A DNA stretch of 64,000 nt, taken from Microtetraspora fusca. GTDB lineage: Bacteria > Actinomycetota > Actinomycetes > Streptosporangiales > Streptosporangiaceae. The stretch covers positions 124,001 to 188,000 of the forward strand of contig NZ_BBYK01000039.1 of assembly GCF_001570365.1 (NCBI RefSeq), written 5' to 3'. How positions within the stretch are numbered: position 1 is the stretch's first letter; each line of letters begins with the position of its first letter. The notes under the pieces are model-generated. The model was given only the letters and a program-made list of their open reading frames with translations, had not been told where the DNA came from and searched no databases. A program made the translations under genes and the position numbers. Positions 42,479-51,328 of the stretch are shown here, piece after piece.

Positions 42479-43549
42479 TCACTCCATGACGGTCAGGCGG
42501 GTGTCCAGCCCGAGGAACACGCCGATGTCCTCGGTCTCGGCCGCGAGGGCCGGCAGGACTGCCTTCGGCAGAGGTTCGAACGGCTCCACGGTGATGTCGA
42601 TGCGTCCGGCCGTACGGCGTGTTCGCCAGGTACCAGCCGCCCGGCCGTCCAGCAGCAGCGCCGATCGGATCACGCCGCCGCCCGGATGGATCAGCGCCCG
42701 GTAGGGAGCGGGGACCGCGTGCTCCCTGCTCCGCCAGCCGAGCAGATATTCGTCGAATCCCGGCACCAGTCGTACGACCGGCTCACGGCCTGGTTGTGAG
42801 CGTGGGTCCTCCTCGGCCGAGTCCGGCGCTTCACGCCAGGCTCGCTCGACCTCACGCAGCGGCAGGCCTGACCACGCGGCGAGATCCGGGGGACCGGCGG
42901 GGTCATGGGCCCGGCGGTAACGTACGACCAGCTTCCGCATGGCCGTCTCACGGTCCGGGACGTCCGTGGGGACAGGCGAACCCAGCCAGTCACCGGCATG
43001 AACGTAGGTCGCCTTACCGTCCCGCTCCGGGCCGAGCACTACCTTCCCCGACCCCGCGGAGAGCATCGCCAGGTGCACGATCGCCTGTCCCTGCGCGGGC
43101 AGCCCCGCCTCGGTCAGTCGTCCGCCCAGTTCCGGCTTGGTGAGCGGGCCCTGACCCGCCAGGGCCGACTCTGTCACGCTCACGGCTCTGTCGGTGTCGG
43201 TGTCCACGCCGAGCTGCCGCAACCTGCGCAGCGAACCGGCCGGAGCGGGTTTGACCAGGGGATAAAGCCAATCAAGGTCATCCGCAGCGATCAGGTGCAA
43301 AGTGCCCCGTGGCCCCCAGCAGCGCACGACCGCGCCGGCTTCTCGGGTCGCGGTCAACTCCCAGGCCGTCAGGCCTGACATCCGCGCCCGCAAGGCCAAG
43401 GGGAACGCGCCCGGGTCCTGGGCCTGCACGGCCAGCAGGTGTCGCACGACCCCGACCGCCCCGCCGTTCCCCGACCGATCCAGGAGCTGGGCGCGAACAC
43501 GCCGGGCGCGCACGTCCTCTGTACCGGTTGACCCCGTATTCACGCTCAC
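42479..43549 (-). CDS. AlkZ-like winged-helix protein (HTH_42, DNA glycosylase family)
   Basis: A 356-residue member of the AlkZ/YcaQ family, which removes alkylated or crosslinked bases from DNA and often protects producers of alkylating antibiotics. The catalytic QXQ motif is present in HLLAVQAQDPGAF near residue 45, followed by CWGPRGTLHLIAADDL and, in the C-terminal half, RLVPGFDEYLLGWRSR and HPGGGVIRSALLLDGR. Length fits the single-gene actinobacterial AlkZ-like subgroup. It is monocistronic and converges on the MerR-HEAT gene. Confidence 0.85.
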   Translation of the reverse strand: MSVNTGSTGTEDVRARRVRAQLLDRSGNGGAVGVVRHLLAVQAQDPGAFPLALRARMSGLTAWELTATREAGAVVRCWGPRGTLHLIAADDLDWLYPLVKPAPAGSLRRLRQLGVDTDTDRAVSVTESALAGQGPLTKPELGGRLTEAGLPAQGQAIVHLAMLSAGSGKVVLGPERDGKATYVHAGDWLGSPVPTDVPDRETAMRKLVVRYRRAHDPAGPPDLAAWSGLPLREVERAWREAPDSAEEDPRSQPGREPVVRLVPGFDEYLLGWRSREHAVPAPYRALIHPGGGVIRSALLLDGRAAGTWRTRRTAGRIDITVEPFEPLPKAVLPALAAETEDIGVFLGLDTRLTVME

Positions 43550-43658
43550 TACGCCTTTCCCTTGCCGCGTAACCCACTTCCTCGGGCGACTACGTGGCGC
43601 CGGGCTCTGTGGCCTCGTGTCGCGGTTCGGGACAGCGGCCCGGTGCCGACGCCGGTCG

Positions 43659-44255
43659 TCACGTGCTCCTCAGGACGGAAGAGCCGGCTCCGACGCCATG
43701 GAGGAGCGTGTCGACGACGAGCGTGGCGAGCGCGTCGGTGCCGCCGACGACCTCGGGGCCGCTCCGCGTCGCCTCGTGGATGAGCGCGTAGTAGGCACGG
43801 CGCGCCCAGTCCAGGTCGACGTCGGCACGGAGCAGCCCCGCGTCGCGTGCGCGCTTCAGCAGTCGATCGCACCCGTCGCGCACCTCCGCGTGGATGCGCT
43901 CCACCTCCGGATCGGACGACGGGCGGCTCATCGCGAACTCCCATCCGATCTTGACCTGCAGGACGTTCGCGGTGACCTGGTAGAGCGCGACCAGTGGCGG
44001 CGTGGTGTCGGGGCGGGCAGCCAGCACGGCGGCGTGAAACCGCTGGGCGGCCCATCGGGTCATCGCGCCCACCAGCGCCTCGCGGCTGGCGAAGCGGCGG
44101 TGGACCGTGGTCCTGGCGACGCCGGCCGCCTCCGCGATCTCCTCCATCGAGGCCGCCGGGTTCCTGCTGAGCGTGCGCTCAGCGGCCTCGAGGATCGCCT
44201 GTGCGGTCCGTTGTGCGTCCGCACGGAGCGGGCGGTCCTGCAGTTCCACGTGCAT
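43659..44255 (-). CDS. TetR-family repressor
   Basis: A 198-residue TetR protein: HTH with ILEAAERTLSRNPAASMEEIAEAAGVARTTVHRRF, followed by an all-helical ligand domain. ATG at 44255 follows GAGAAGGGAG; a longer frame to 44312 lacks support. Diverges from an SDR gene across about 120 bp containing two TTGCATC repeats and so most probably represses it and itself. Confidence 0.92.
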   Translation of the reverse strand: MHVELQDRPLRADAQRTAQAILEAAERTLSRNPAASMEEIAEAAGVARTTVHRRFASREALVGAMTRWAAQRFHAAVLAARPDTTPPLVALYQVTANVLQVKIGWEFAMSRPSSDPEVERIHAEVRDGCDRLLKRARDAGLLRADVDLDWARRAYYALIHEATRSGPEVVGGTDALATLVVDTLLHGVGAGSSVLRST

Positions 44256-44303
44256 CTCCCTTCTCGCGAAACAGTAACGCGGAACGACAGATGAGCGCCT
44301 AAC

Positions 44304-44330
44304 TTGCATCATCTATGTTGCATCTAATAC
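44304..44330. promoter_or_regulatory. Candidate TetR operator between tetR and SDR
   Basis: Two TTGCATC words 14 bp apart (44304 and 44318) followed by TAATAC, in the AT-rich centre of the divergent spacer. A clear palindrome is not visible, so the exact operator is uncertain. Confidence 0.4.
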
Positions 44331-44374
44331 GTTCGCCGCGTCTACAGTGACGCCAATCGGTGAGGATGATCTGC

Positions 44375-45163
44375 ATGGACATGCGGTTGAACGGCAAGAT
44401 CGCCGTGGTGACGGGCGCGAGCAGGGGCGTGGGGCTCGCCATCGTGAGGGCGCTGACAGAAGAGGGCATGCGGGTCGTGGCCGGAGCGCGGACCGTCTCC
44501 CCCGAGCTGGACGCGACCGGCGCGATCACCCTGCCGGTGGACCTGTCCGTACCCGACGGGCCGGCCGCGCTGATCGAGCGGGCGCTGGACGAGGTGGGCG
44601 ACATCGACGTGCTCGTCAACAACGTTGGAGGAGGCGACGGCGGCGAGGGGCAGACGGGTGGCTTCCTGGGCTTCGAAGAGGAGCACTGGCGGCAGGCTTG
44701 GGACCTCAACTTCCTGAGCGCGGTCCGCGCCACCCGGGCGGCGATGCCCAGCCTCCTCCGCCGCCGCGGAAGCGTGATCAACATCTCCTCGAACGGCGCG
44801 CGCACGCCACACGCGGGACCGATCCCCTACACGACGGCCAAGGCGGCCCTGACGGCGTTCGGGAAGGCGCTGGCCGAGGAGTTCGGCCCGCAGGGCGTGC
44901 GGGTCAACACGATCTCCCCCGGCCCCGTCCGCACATCGCTGTGGGAGAGCGAGAAGGGGTACGGGGCGGCGCTCGCCGCGTCGATGGGCATGGAACTGGA
45001 CCAGCTGATCGACCAGCTGTCCGGTTGGATGGGCATGTCGACGGGCCGGCTGATCGAGCCCTGGGAGGTGGCGGCGCTGGTCACCTACCTCGCGTCCCCC
45101 AACGCGGCCAGCATCGTCGGAGCGGACCACCTCATCGACGGCGGCGCCGTCAAGACCGTGTGA
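44375..45163 (+). CDS. Short-chain dehydrogenase/reductase controlled by the TetR protein
   Basis: A 262-residue classical SDR: VVTGASRGVGLAIV (cofactor loop), VNNVGG (NNAG variant), Ser in INISSNGA, YTTAKAALTAFGK (YXXXK), and NTISPGPVRTSLW. Three ATG codons (44366, 44375, 44381) compete; 44375 is chosen for its distance to GAGGATG. Probable NAD(P)-dependent reduction of an imported or toxic carbonyl, given the paired TetR. Substrate unknown. Confidence 0.9.
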   Translation: MDMRLNGKIAVVTGASRGVGLAIVRALTEEGMRVVAGARTVSPELDATGAITLPVDLSVPDGPAALIERALDEVGDIDVLVNNVGGGDGGEGQTGGFLGFEEEHWRQAWDLNFLSAVRATRAAMPSLLRRRGSVINISSNGARTPHAGPIPYTTAKAALTAFGKALAEEFGPQGVRVNTISPGPVRTSLWESEKGYGAALAASMGMELDQLIDQLSGWMGMSTGRLIEPWEVAALVTYLASPNAASIVGADHLIDGGAVKTV

Positions 45164-45187
45164 GCACGCGGCACGCCGAACGGCAAC

Positions 45188-45223
45188 CTTGCTGACGCCG
45201 GTGCTGACAACAGTCCTGGAAGG
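45188..45223. repeat. CTTGCT/GTGCT repeat, possible mobile-element boundary
   Basis: CTTGCTGACGCCGGTGCT at 45188 and the following bases match 38676-38711 at about 30 of 36 positions. Related CTTGCTAAC words flank attachment repeat 1. Such words close to att sites may be integrase arm sites. Confidence 0.45.
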
Positions 45224-45291
45224 GAGGCGCCAGCCGTGCACGCGTCAACGCGGTGGCGGGCGTTTCCGTGCGGGTGGCGCTCAGGAATCGG

Positions 45292-46347
45292 CTAGGCGGC
45301 GGAACGGCCGGCGATCGGGCGCCGACGGCGGGCGGTGTCGGCCAGCACCGGCGGGCGCCAGGCGCCGTCCGGCTGGTAGATGTTCGTCCCGGGCGGCACG
45401 ATTTCGTCGATCCGGTCAAGGGCGGCGTCATCGAGGGTGAGCGAGGCGCCCTTCAGCAGCGACTCCAACTGGTTCATCGTTCGCGGCCCGGTGATCACCG
45501 ACGTGACGCCGGGATGCGCCACGGTGAAGGCCACGGCCAGTTCGGGCAGCGAGCAGCCGAGGCCGTCCGCGACCTCGACGAGCTGTTCGACGATGTCCAG
45601 CTTGGTGGCGTTCACGGGAAGCGAAGGATCGAAGCGCGCCGGCGTCAGCGCCGCGCGACCGGTGGTGAGATCGATGGACTGTCCCTTGCGATATCTGCCG
45701 GTCAGGAAGCCCGAGGCCAACGGGCTCCAGGTCAGCACACCCATTCCCAGACGCTGGCAGACCGGCAGCACGGAGGTCTCGATGCCCCGGGCCAGCAGCG
45801 AATACGGCGGCTGCTCGGTCCTGAAGCGCAGCAGGCCACGGCGCTCGGCGACGTGATACGCCTCGACGATCTCATCGGCCGGGAACGTGGAGCAGCCGAA
45901 GGCGCGGATCTTGCCCTGGTGTACGAGGTCGCTCAGCGTGGAGAGCGTCTCCTCGATGTCGGTCGTGTGGTCGGGACGATGAATCTGGTAGAGGTCGATC
46001 CAGTCGGTCTGCAGGCGCTTGAGGCTCTCCTCGACCTCCTTGATGATCCATCGCCGGGAGTTGCCGCCCCGGTTGGGGCCCTCGCCCATCGGGAAATGCA
46101 CCTTGGTGGCGAGCACGACGTCGTCACGACGGCCGCGCAGCGCCTTTCCCACGATCTCCTCTGACTCGCCCGCCGAGTACATGTCGGCGGTGTCGACGAA
46201 GTTGATCCCGTGATCGAGGGCCGAGTGGATGATGCGGACACATTCGTCATGGTCGGAGTTGCCGACAGCGCCGAACATCATGGTTCCGAGGCAGTGGACG
46301 CTCACTTCGATGCCGGTACCGCCGAGGACGCGGTAACGCATGGTCAT
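45292..46347 (-). CDS. Aldo/keto reductase
   Basis: A 351-residue NADPH-dependent TIM-barrel reductase. Catalytic set: NFVDTADMYSAGESEEI (Asp, Tyr), VVLATKVHFP (Lys), and IDLYQIHRPD (His), then FGCSTFPADEIVEA and SVITGPRTMNQLE near the C-terminal cofactor site. Close in type to the YajO/AKR11-13 group. Diverges from a MerR gene; the shared spacer holds two CTCTAG dyads, so MerR control is likely. Confidence 0.93.
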   Translation of the reverse strand: MTMRYRVLGGTGIEVSVHCLGTMMFGAVGNSDHDECVRIIHSALDHGINFVDTADMYSAGESEEIVGKALRGRRDDVVLATKVHFPMGEGPNRGGNSRRWIIKEVEESLKRLQTDWIDLYQIHRPDHTTDIEETLSTLSDLVHQGKIRAFGCSTFPADEIVEAYHVAERRGLLRFRTEQPPYSLLARGIETSVLPVCQRLGMGVLTWSPLASGFLTGRYRKGQSIDLTTGRAALTPARFDPSLPVNATKLDIVEQLVEVADGLGCSLPELAVAFTVAHPGVTSVITGPRTMNQLESLLKGASLTLDDAALDRIDEIVPPGTNIYQPDGAWRPPVLADTARRRRPIAGRSAA

Positions 46348-46381
46348 GCTCCCTTGGTGGTGGGGGTGATCATGTGGCCGA

Positions 46382-46407
46382 ACTCTAGGTTCTAGAGTCG
46401 GCTCTAG
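46382..46407. promoter_or_regulatory. MerR operator in the aldo/keto reductase-merR spacer
   Basis: ACTCTAGGTTCTAGAGT is a perfect 7-3-7 palindrome; its right half also forms CTAGAG-TCGG-CTCTAG with the next bases. Position 34 bp before the reductase start and 22 bp before merR suits a MerR site over a divergent promoter. Confidence 0.72.
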
Positions 46408-46429
46408 GGCAACCCCCTACTCTGGGGGC

Positions 46430-46873
46430 ATGCCAGAAACACCGTGCGCACAGGATCTGAGCATCGGACAGGTCGCAGAACGCACCGGTTTGAGCGTGCA
46501 CACGCTGCGTTTCTATGAGCGTGAAGGCATCCTGGCCAATCCCGTACGACGCGGACCGGGTGGGCGTCGTTTCTACAACGAGGACGACGTGGAGTGGCTG
46601 CGGGTCTGCATCCTCCTGCGCGCCTCGGGCATGCCCCTGCCCACGATCCGCCAGTACACCGAACTCGTCAGGCAGGGGTCCGGCACCGAGGAGGAGCGGC
46701 TCACGCTGCTACGCCGACACCAGGAGCACGTGGTCGCCCAGATCGAGAAGCTGACCCAATGCCTGGACCTGATCACCTTCAAGGTCGGGGTGTATGAAGA
46801 CCACCTCGAACAGGGTCCCGCCGGTCAGTTGTGCGCCGCTTCGTCATTGCCGGGAAACGCCGAAGACGATTAG
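46430..46873 (+). CDS. MerR-family regulator
   Basis: A 147-residue regulator: HTH LSIGQVAERTGLSVHTLRFYEREGIL, wing RRFYNEDDVEWLRVC, and the dimerisation helix with LTLLRRHQEHVVAQIEKL. This length and ALEGxxxY-free C-terminus fit the MerR group that controls oxidoreductases and efflux genes. Faces the aldo/keto reductase gene. No Cys pair for metal; one Cys near the end. Confidence 0.92.
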   Translation: MPETPCAQDLSIGQVAERTGLSVHTLRFYEREGILANPVRRGPGGRRFYNEDDVEWLRVCILLRASGMPLPTIRQYTELVRQGSGTEEERLTLLRRHQEHVVAQIEKLTQCLDLITFKVGVYEDHLEQGPAGQLCAASSLPGNAEDD

Positions 46874-47076
46874 TGCGGGGCGGCGCCGGAAATTCACGGT
46901 GGTTCAGAGGATTCCCGGTCGCCGCCATTGAAAGATCGGCCGGCGGTGATGGGGCACAAAGGCTCTGGCGGAGCCTCGCGCTGGACCTGGCCCGTCGCTC
47001 GCGGGGTCCGCAGCTCATCGGTTACGCCCACCCGAGCCTCGATCTGGAGAACGGGCGCACGGCTGTGGACTACGGG

Positions 47077-47808
47077 TCAGTCGCCCGCGGGACGGCGGAA
47101 CAGGGCGGTTATCAGGAAAGAAGCACCGAAGACGGGGGCGTCGGCCGGCTGCTCCTCCATCCGGCGCATCTCGACCTCGGCGTAGTCGGAAAAGATCCAG
47201 CGCACCTCGTCCGGCGTGTACGCGAGGCCGCCGTGCAGACGGGCTTCGCGGTAGAACTCCTCGTCGGGCAGTTCGGAACCCATCGCCCCGGCGGCGAAGC
47301 AGCCGAGACCGAGATGACCGCCGGGGACCAGCACCCGATCCAAAAGGGCCAGGTAACTCACCCTGCGGTGCGGCGGCAGGTGGTGCAGACAGCCGGAGTC
47401 GTACACCAGGTCGTATCCGCCGGGCGTCAGGTCGGCGGTGAAGGCGTCGCCGCAGTGGAAGCGGATCTCGGCACCCGCCTCCCGGGCACGCTCCTCGGCC
47501 CAGGCCACGGCCGTCGGTGAGAGATCGATGGCGTCGACCTCGAAGCCCATCGAGGCCAGGTAGATGGCGTTGCGGCCGGGTCCGCACCCGAGATCCAGCG
47601 CTCGCCCCGGCTTGAGCAGCCCCCGCTCGATGTAGGACACCAGGCTCTCATCCGGCTTGCTCGCGAAGAAGGGGACCGGTTTCCCGCGATCGGCGTAGAA
47701 GTCGTCCCACCAGGACGACGCGTTGCCCGTCCACCGGTCCGCGTCGGGTGCGAACAGCCGGTCCAGCAGGTCCAGGACGTCGTCAATCGTGCGGATGGTT
47801 CGGTTCAC
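47077..47808 (-). CDS. Class I SAM-dependent methyltransferase
   Basis: A 243-residue methyltransferase: WWDDFYADRGKPVPFF near the N-terminus, SAM-binding ALDLGCGPGRNAIYLA, acidic loop VDAIDLSP, and VYDSGCLHHLPPHRR (motif IV with small-molecule acceptors). This order recalls tellurite-resistance/thiopurine-type methyltransferases. Acceptor unknown. Converges on merR with about 200 bp between them that show no gene. Confidence 0.9.
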   Translation of the reverse strand: MNRTIRTIDDVLDLLDRLFAPDADRWTGNASSWWDDFYADRGKPVPFFASKPDESLVSYIERGLLKPGRALDLGCGPGRNAIYLASMGFEVDAIDLSPTAVAWAEERAREAGAEIRFHCGDAFTADLTPGGYDLVYDSGCLHHLPPHRRVSYLALLDRVLVPGGHLGLGCFAAGAMGSELPDEEFYREARLHGGLAYTPDEVRWIFSDYAEVEMRRMEEQPADAPVFGASFLITALFRRPAGD

Positions 47809-47984
47809 TCGGTCTCCCTCAAGCGATGATCCGGCGTTTCTGATCGTATTGATGTGGAGGCTATATAAGAGCTGGTCAGATGCCGTTTCCCCGCACTCCA
47901 GCGGTCGCGGAGAGGGCTGTGGAGAGGCGCGCTGACATCACGAGACCAGCCGCCTCCGGGCACCGGCCGTCGCTCGGCAGCCCC

Positions 47985-48146
47985 TCACTCAGAGGTGGCC
48001 GCGGGCATCTCAGCGTCGCTTCCGGACCCGCTTCCCCGGAACGCGAATGTGTCCTTGATCACAATCTCGAAGAGGCCCGAGCCGTCGTCCCGGCTCGCCG
48101 ACAACGTCCTTGCCGGCATCTCGGGATCGCCCTGGCGGACGACCAT
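47985..48146 (-). CDS. Possible 53-residue protein
   Basis: A short frame from ATG 48146 with high third-position GC (LFEIVIKDTFAFRGSGSGSD). No ribosome site and no recognised family. It fills part of the 390-bp gap between the methyltransferase and the kinase; otherwise that gap shows nothing but the kinase promoter region. Confidence 0.22.
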   Translation of the reverse strand: MVVRQGDPEMPARTLSASRDDGSGLFEIVIKDTFAFRGSGSGSDAEMPAATSE

Positions 48147-48202
48147 GGTGGGCCGGGTCTCGCATCGCTAGTGTGAGGGGATCACCGCGCATGGAGGAGC
48201 CG

Positions 48203-49783
48203 ATGCCCGCTGGCCCGTTGGAGCCGGGAGACCCGCGCGCACTGGGGGATTTCGAGGTCGTCGGGCGGCTGGGCGAGGGCGGGCAGGGCATCGTCTACGA
48301 AGGCTGGAGCCGCTCCGGCGAGCCGGTGGCGATCAAGGTGCTTCGCAGCAGTGCGGATCCCGCCTCGCGCCGCCGGTTGGCCAAGGAGTTGCAGTCGGCG
48401 CTTCGGGTGCCTCCCTTCTGCACGGCCCGGGTGTTGGCGGCGGAGACCGACGGGTCGGCCCCTTACGTCGTGAGCGAGTTCATCGCGGGCCCCTCACTGC
48501 AGGATCGGGTGCGTGAACAAGGTCCCCTGAGAGGGGGCGACCTCGATCGCCTGGTGATCGCCACGGCTACCGCGCTCACCGCCATCCACAGCGTGAGAGT
48601 CGTCCATCGGGATTTCAAACCGGCCAACGTGCTCCTCGGCCCGGACGGCCCGCGGGTGGTCGACTTCGGCATCGCCCAGTTGCTCGACGCGAACACGATG
48701 CCCTCGTCGCTGTCCGGCACCCCGCCGTACATGGCTCCCGAGCAGCTCAAGGGCGTGCACGGATCGCCCGCGGCGGACGTGTTCTCCTGGGCCGCGACCA
48801 TGGTCTACGCCGCCACCGGGCGGGCGCCGTTCGGCAACGACACAGTGGCCGCGATCTTCGGCCGGATTCTCAACGACGAGCCCGACCTCACGGACGTCCC
48901 GTCGCCGCTGCGGGAGACGCTGGCCGTCTGCCTGGCCAAGGACCCGGAGGCACGCCCCTCCGCTCGGGCGCTCATGATCCGCCTGGTCGACCCCGGAGCC
49001 GCGACCGTCACGGTCCCCGACGTCGGACCGGTGCCCACCGCCTACCTTCCCTCTGACTGGAGCGGCGCGGCGGATCAGGTTCCGGTCGCGACCGGTCCCG
49101 CGCCGACCAGACCGCTCCCCACTGCACCGCCTGAGGCCCAGAGTCCGCCCGGACCCGCGTACGGCCCTGCCCCAACCCGCCGGCTTGGCGGTTCCGATAC
49201 GGCGCCCCGGCGGACGCGTGCCGTACTGATCGCGGTCACCGGCGTCACCGCGGCGCTCGTGGCGGCGGCGGTGCTGTACGCCACGGGGACGCTCGGCGGC
49301 TCCTCCGGCGACGGCGCGGCGCGGCCGGGGGGCGGCACCGGCACCGGCACCGGAAGCGGCACCGACAGCGGCACCGACAGCGGCGGCGACGCCGGGTCCC
49401 GCTCGGTCGCAGACGGGCAACCGCCTTCCACCGCATCGTCGACGCCGCCCCCGGCCGACGCGGGAGGCGGAGTTCCAGAGGCGTTCGCCGGAACGTGGAC
49501 CGGCCAGGTCGTCTCGCAGGACGATCGGAAGAAGACCGCCGACGTCACGCTCACCCTGCTACGTGACCAGCCGACGGGGACGTGGCGTGCCGGTGCCTGC
49601 GAGCAGCAGGTCACGGTGACCCGGGTCAGGGATGGGAACGTCCTCGACCTGACCCGTGCACAGCGGGACCTGTGTCTGGGCGGGGACATGACCCTCACTC
49701 TGAAGGACTCGGCGACGCTGGACTTCGTGGGCCAGGAGGGCGCCGGAGCGCTTGAGTATCGCGGGAGCCTGCGCCGGTCCTGA
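48203..49783 (+). CDS. Transmembrane serine/threonine protein kinase (PknB-like)
   Basis: A 526-residue Hanks-type kinase. Kinase domain residues about 15-275: GRLGEGGQGIVYEG (Gly loop), VAIKVL (Lys), VVHRDFKPANVLL (catalytic loop), VVDFGIA (DFG), GTPPYMAPEQL (activation segment). A Pro-rich linker, a TM helix at about 340-362 (VLIAVTGVTAALVAAAVLYA), a Gly/Thr/Ser-rich repeat linker, and a C-terminal outer domain of about 95 residues (AFAGTWTGQVVSQDD) without PASTA repeats. ATG 48203 follows GGAGGAG. The outer domain probably senses a cell-surface signal. Ends in a hairpin. Confidence 0.94.
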   Translation: MPAGPLEPGDPRALGDFEVVGRLGEGGQGIVYEGWSRSGEPVAIKVLRSSADPASRRRLAKELQSALRVPPFCTARVLAAETDGSAPYVVSEFIAGPSLQDRVREQGPLRGGDLDRLVIATATALTAIHSVRVVHRDFKPANVLLGPDGPRVVDFGIAQLLDANTMPSSLSGTPPYMAPEQLKGVHGSPAADVFSWAATMVYAATGRAPFGNDTVAAIFGRILNDEPDLTDVPSPLRETLAVCLAKDPEARPSARALMIRLVDPGAATVTVPDVGPVPTAYLPSDWSGAADQVPVATGPAPTRPLPTAPPEAQSPPGPAYGPAPTRRLGGSDTAPRRTRAVLIAVTGVTAALVAAAVLYATGTLGGSSGDGAARPGGGTGTGTGSGTDSGTDSGGDAGSRSVADGQPPSTASSTPPPADAGGGVPEAFAGTWTGQVVSQDDRKKTADVTLTLLRDQPTGTWRAGACEQQVTVTRVRDGNVLDLTRAQRDLCLGGDMTLTLKDSATLDFVGQEGAGALEYRGSLRRS

Positions 49784-49800
49784 CGCGGACCGGCGCAGGC
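49767..49800. terminator. 14-bp stem containing the kinase stop codon in its loop
   Basis: GCCTGCGCCGGTCC and its exact complement; the 6-nt loop TGACGC begins with the kinase TGA. It stands between two convergent genes and can end both transcripts. Confidence 0.85.
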
Positions 49801-49833
49801 CCATAACCAGCGATCAGATGCCCGGACGGACGC

Positions 49834-50745
49834 TCAGCCCGCCCGCACGATCTGGAACGAGTAGGGCCCGGTCTTCGCCGTACCTGATCGGACCACGATC
49901 GCGTACCGGCCGTCTCCGTTGGAGAGCGGCATGTCGAACTCGTATCCGCAGAGGGGGACGGGCTGCCGCGGGCTCGCGATGTTCTTCTCCGCGGCATCGG
50001 TGAGCTCCAGCTCGATGGCCGTGCAGGCCCCGGCCCCACCGATGATCTTGATGGCCGACGCGCCGTCCGCATCGAACTCGAAGCGGTCGATGCGTCCCGG
50101 GACGTCCAGCCGCCCCGCGCCCGCCGGACTGCCCTCGCCGATCTGCAAGCCGATCGTCGCCTGGAACGTGCGGACCTTCACCGTCGCGATCCGGAAGCTG
50201 TACGGCCCGATGACGTTCGTGTTCCCGAAGATCTCCAGTCGGTGCTTGCCCGCCTTGGTCAACTTGACGGACGCCGTGCCCGCGCTGAGCGCGACGCCGG
50301 CCGGGCTGATCGGCTGGCCGTCGACCTCGGAGAACACCTGGAACTGGATGTCGTCGCCCGCCATGTCGGTGACGTAGAACTCCCTGGCGTCACCCAGGTC
50401 CAGGGTGAACTTGTCCCTCTGCCCGGCCCGGGTGAGCTCGGCCGCGACGGTGCTGCCGTCGACGAGGGCCCCACCCGGTTGCACAGCCGTCTGGGCCTGA
50501 GCCGGACCGGCCGTCTCGGTCGGCTCGGTCGGCTCGCTGTTCTCCACGGGTTGGGCGGTCTCGGCGGTCGGGGTGGTCTCGGCGGTGGCCGCGCTGGTCG
50601 CGCGCTCCGGAACGGACTGGTCGTTCCGGAGCGTGTTGACGCCGGCACCGCATCCGGTGACGGTCAGAAGCACGAGGGTCGCACCGGCGGCGAGCCGGAG
50701 TGGCACGCTGAGGCGTCCGCTGGGGGGAACTTTCATGACAGCCAT
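49834..50745 (-). CDS. Lipoprotein with pre-peptidase-like beta domains
   Basis: A 303-residue secreted protein with a lipobox: hydrophobic signal (LRLAAGATLVLLTVTGC) with Cys near residue 32, so it is lipid-anchored outside the membrane. A Thr/Glu/Pro-rich spacer (about 45-90) is followed by two similar beta-sandwich repeats, GPYSFRIATVKV ending the first and GPYSFQIVRAG the second; each has GTASVKLTKAGKHRLEIFG-like core strands of pre-peptidase C-terminal (PPC) domains. Binding rather than catalysis is likely. Converges on the kinase gene. Confidence 0.78.
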   Translation of the reverse strand: MAVMKVPPSGRLSVPLRLAAGATLVLLTVTGCGAGVNTLRNDQSVPERATSAATAETTPTAETAQPVENSEPTEPTETAGPAQAQTAVQPGGALVDGSTVAAELTRAGQRDKFTLDLGDAREFYVTDMAGDDIQFQVFSEVDGQPISPAGVALSAGTASVKLTKAGKHRLEIFGNTNVIGPYSFRIATVKVRTFQATIGLQIGEGSPAGAGRLDVPGRIDRFEFDADGASAIKIIGGAGACTAIELELTDAAEKNIASPRQPVPLCGYEFDMPLSNGDGRYAIVVRSGTAKTGPYSFQIVRAG

Positions 50746-50814
50746 TGTGCGAAGCCCGCTTGCAGCCCGCTTGCTTCACCACGAATTCCACGTGCGCCAG
50801 GCGACCGCCGTGCG

Positions 50815-51240
50815 TCACTCGGCGCGCCGACCTTCTCGACCGGCGGTTTTCCTCAACGGTGTCAGGAATGCGACGAGGCTGACGCCGAAGAAGACGGCGG
50901 GCAGCAGCGCCGCCGCACCCACGACCCAGAGTCCGCTGTTATCCGAAAAGAGTGCGTTGACCGACCAGGACACCCACATGACACCCGCGACGCTGATCGT
51001 GCCGATCCACGGATGACCGCGCCGTCCGGAAACGGCGGCGAGGATTCCCATGACGACGACCAACCCGGCCACCTGCCACGGCTGATAGGGGCCGCTGAGA
51101 CTGCCGTCCGGCTCGACATCTCTTTCCTGGTCCCATCCCAGCCATGCGAGGTAATTCACCAATGACGCGACGGCCAGAATCACGCCGATCCGGGCGCCGT
51201 CTCTAATTCGGCGAGCACGTGATGATCCCTCGTTCACCAT
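50815..51240 (-). CDS. Small hypothetical membrane protein
   Basis: A 141-residue protein with four predicted helices (about 18-36, 57-76, 82-100, 106-126; e.g. WQVAGLVVVMGILAAVSG). Basic at both ends. ATG 51240 is chosen as the first start with the full helix 1; the longer frame to 51450 has no ribosome site. No family recognised. Confidence 0.66.
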   Translation of the reverse strand: MVNEGSSRARRIRDGARIGVILAVASLVNYLAWLGWDQERDVEPDGSLSGPYQPWQVAGLVVVMGILAAVSGRRGHPWIGTISVAGVMWVSWSVNALFSDNSGLWVVGAAALLPAVFFGVSLVAFLTPLRKTAGREGRRAE

Positions 51241-51328
51241 GGTCCCCACGCTTCCGACGGCTCTGGACGTCCGCAGCATATGAGCCGCCGGATCGCGTTC
51301 ATAGGGATCAGGGGCCCGGCAGAGAGCA

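Noticed and set aside
46874-47076. Frame with GYAHPSLDLENGRTAVDYG as a gene relic
   Set aside because: No family recognised and no supporting start; it could be chance in a high-GC gap.
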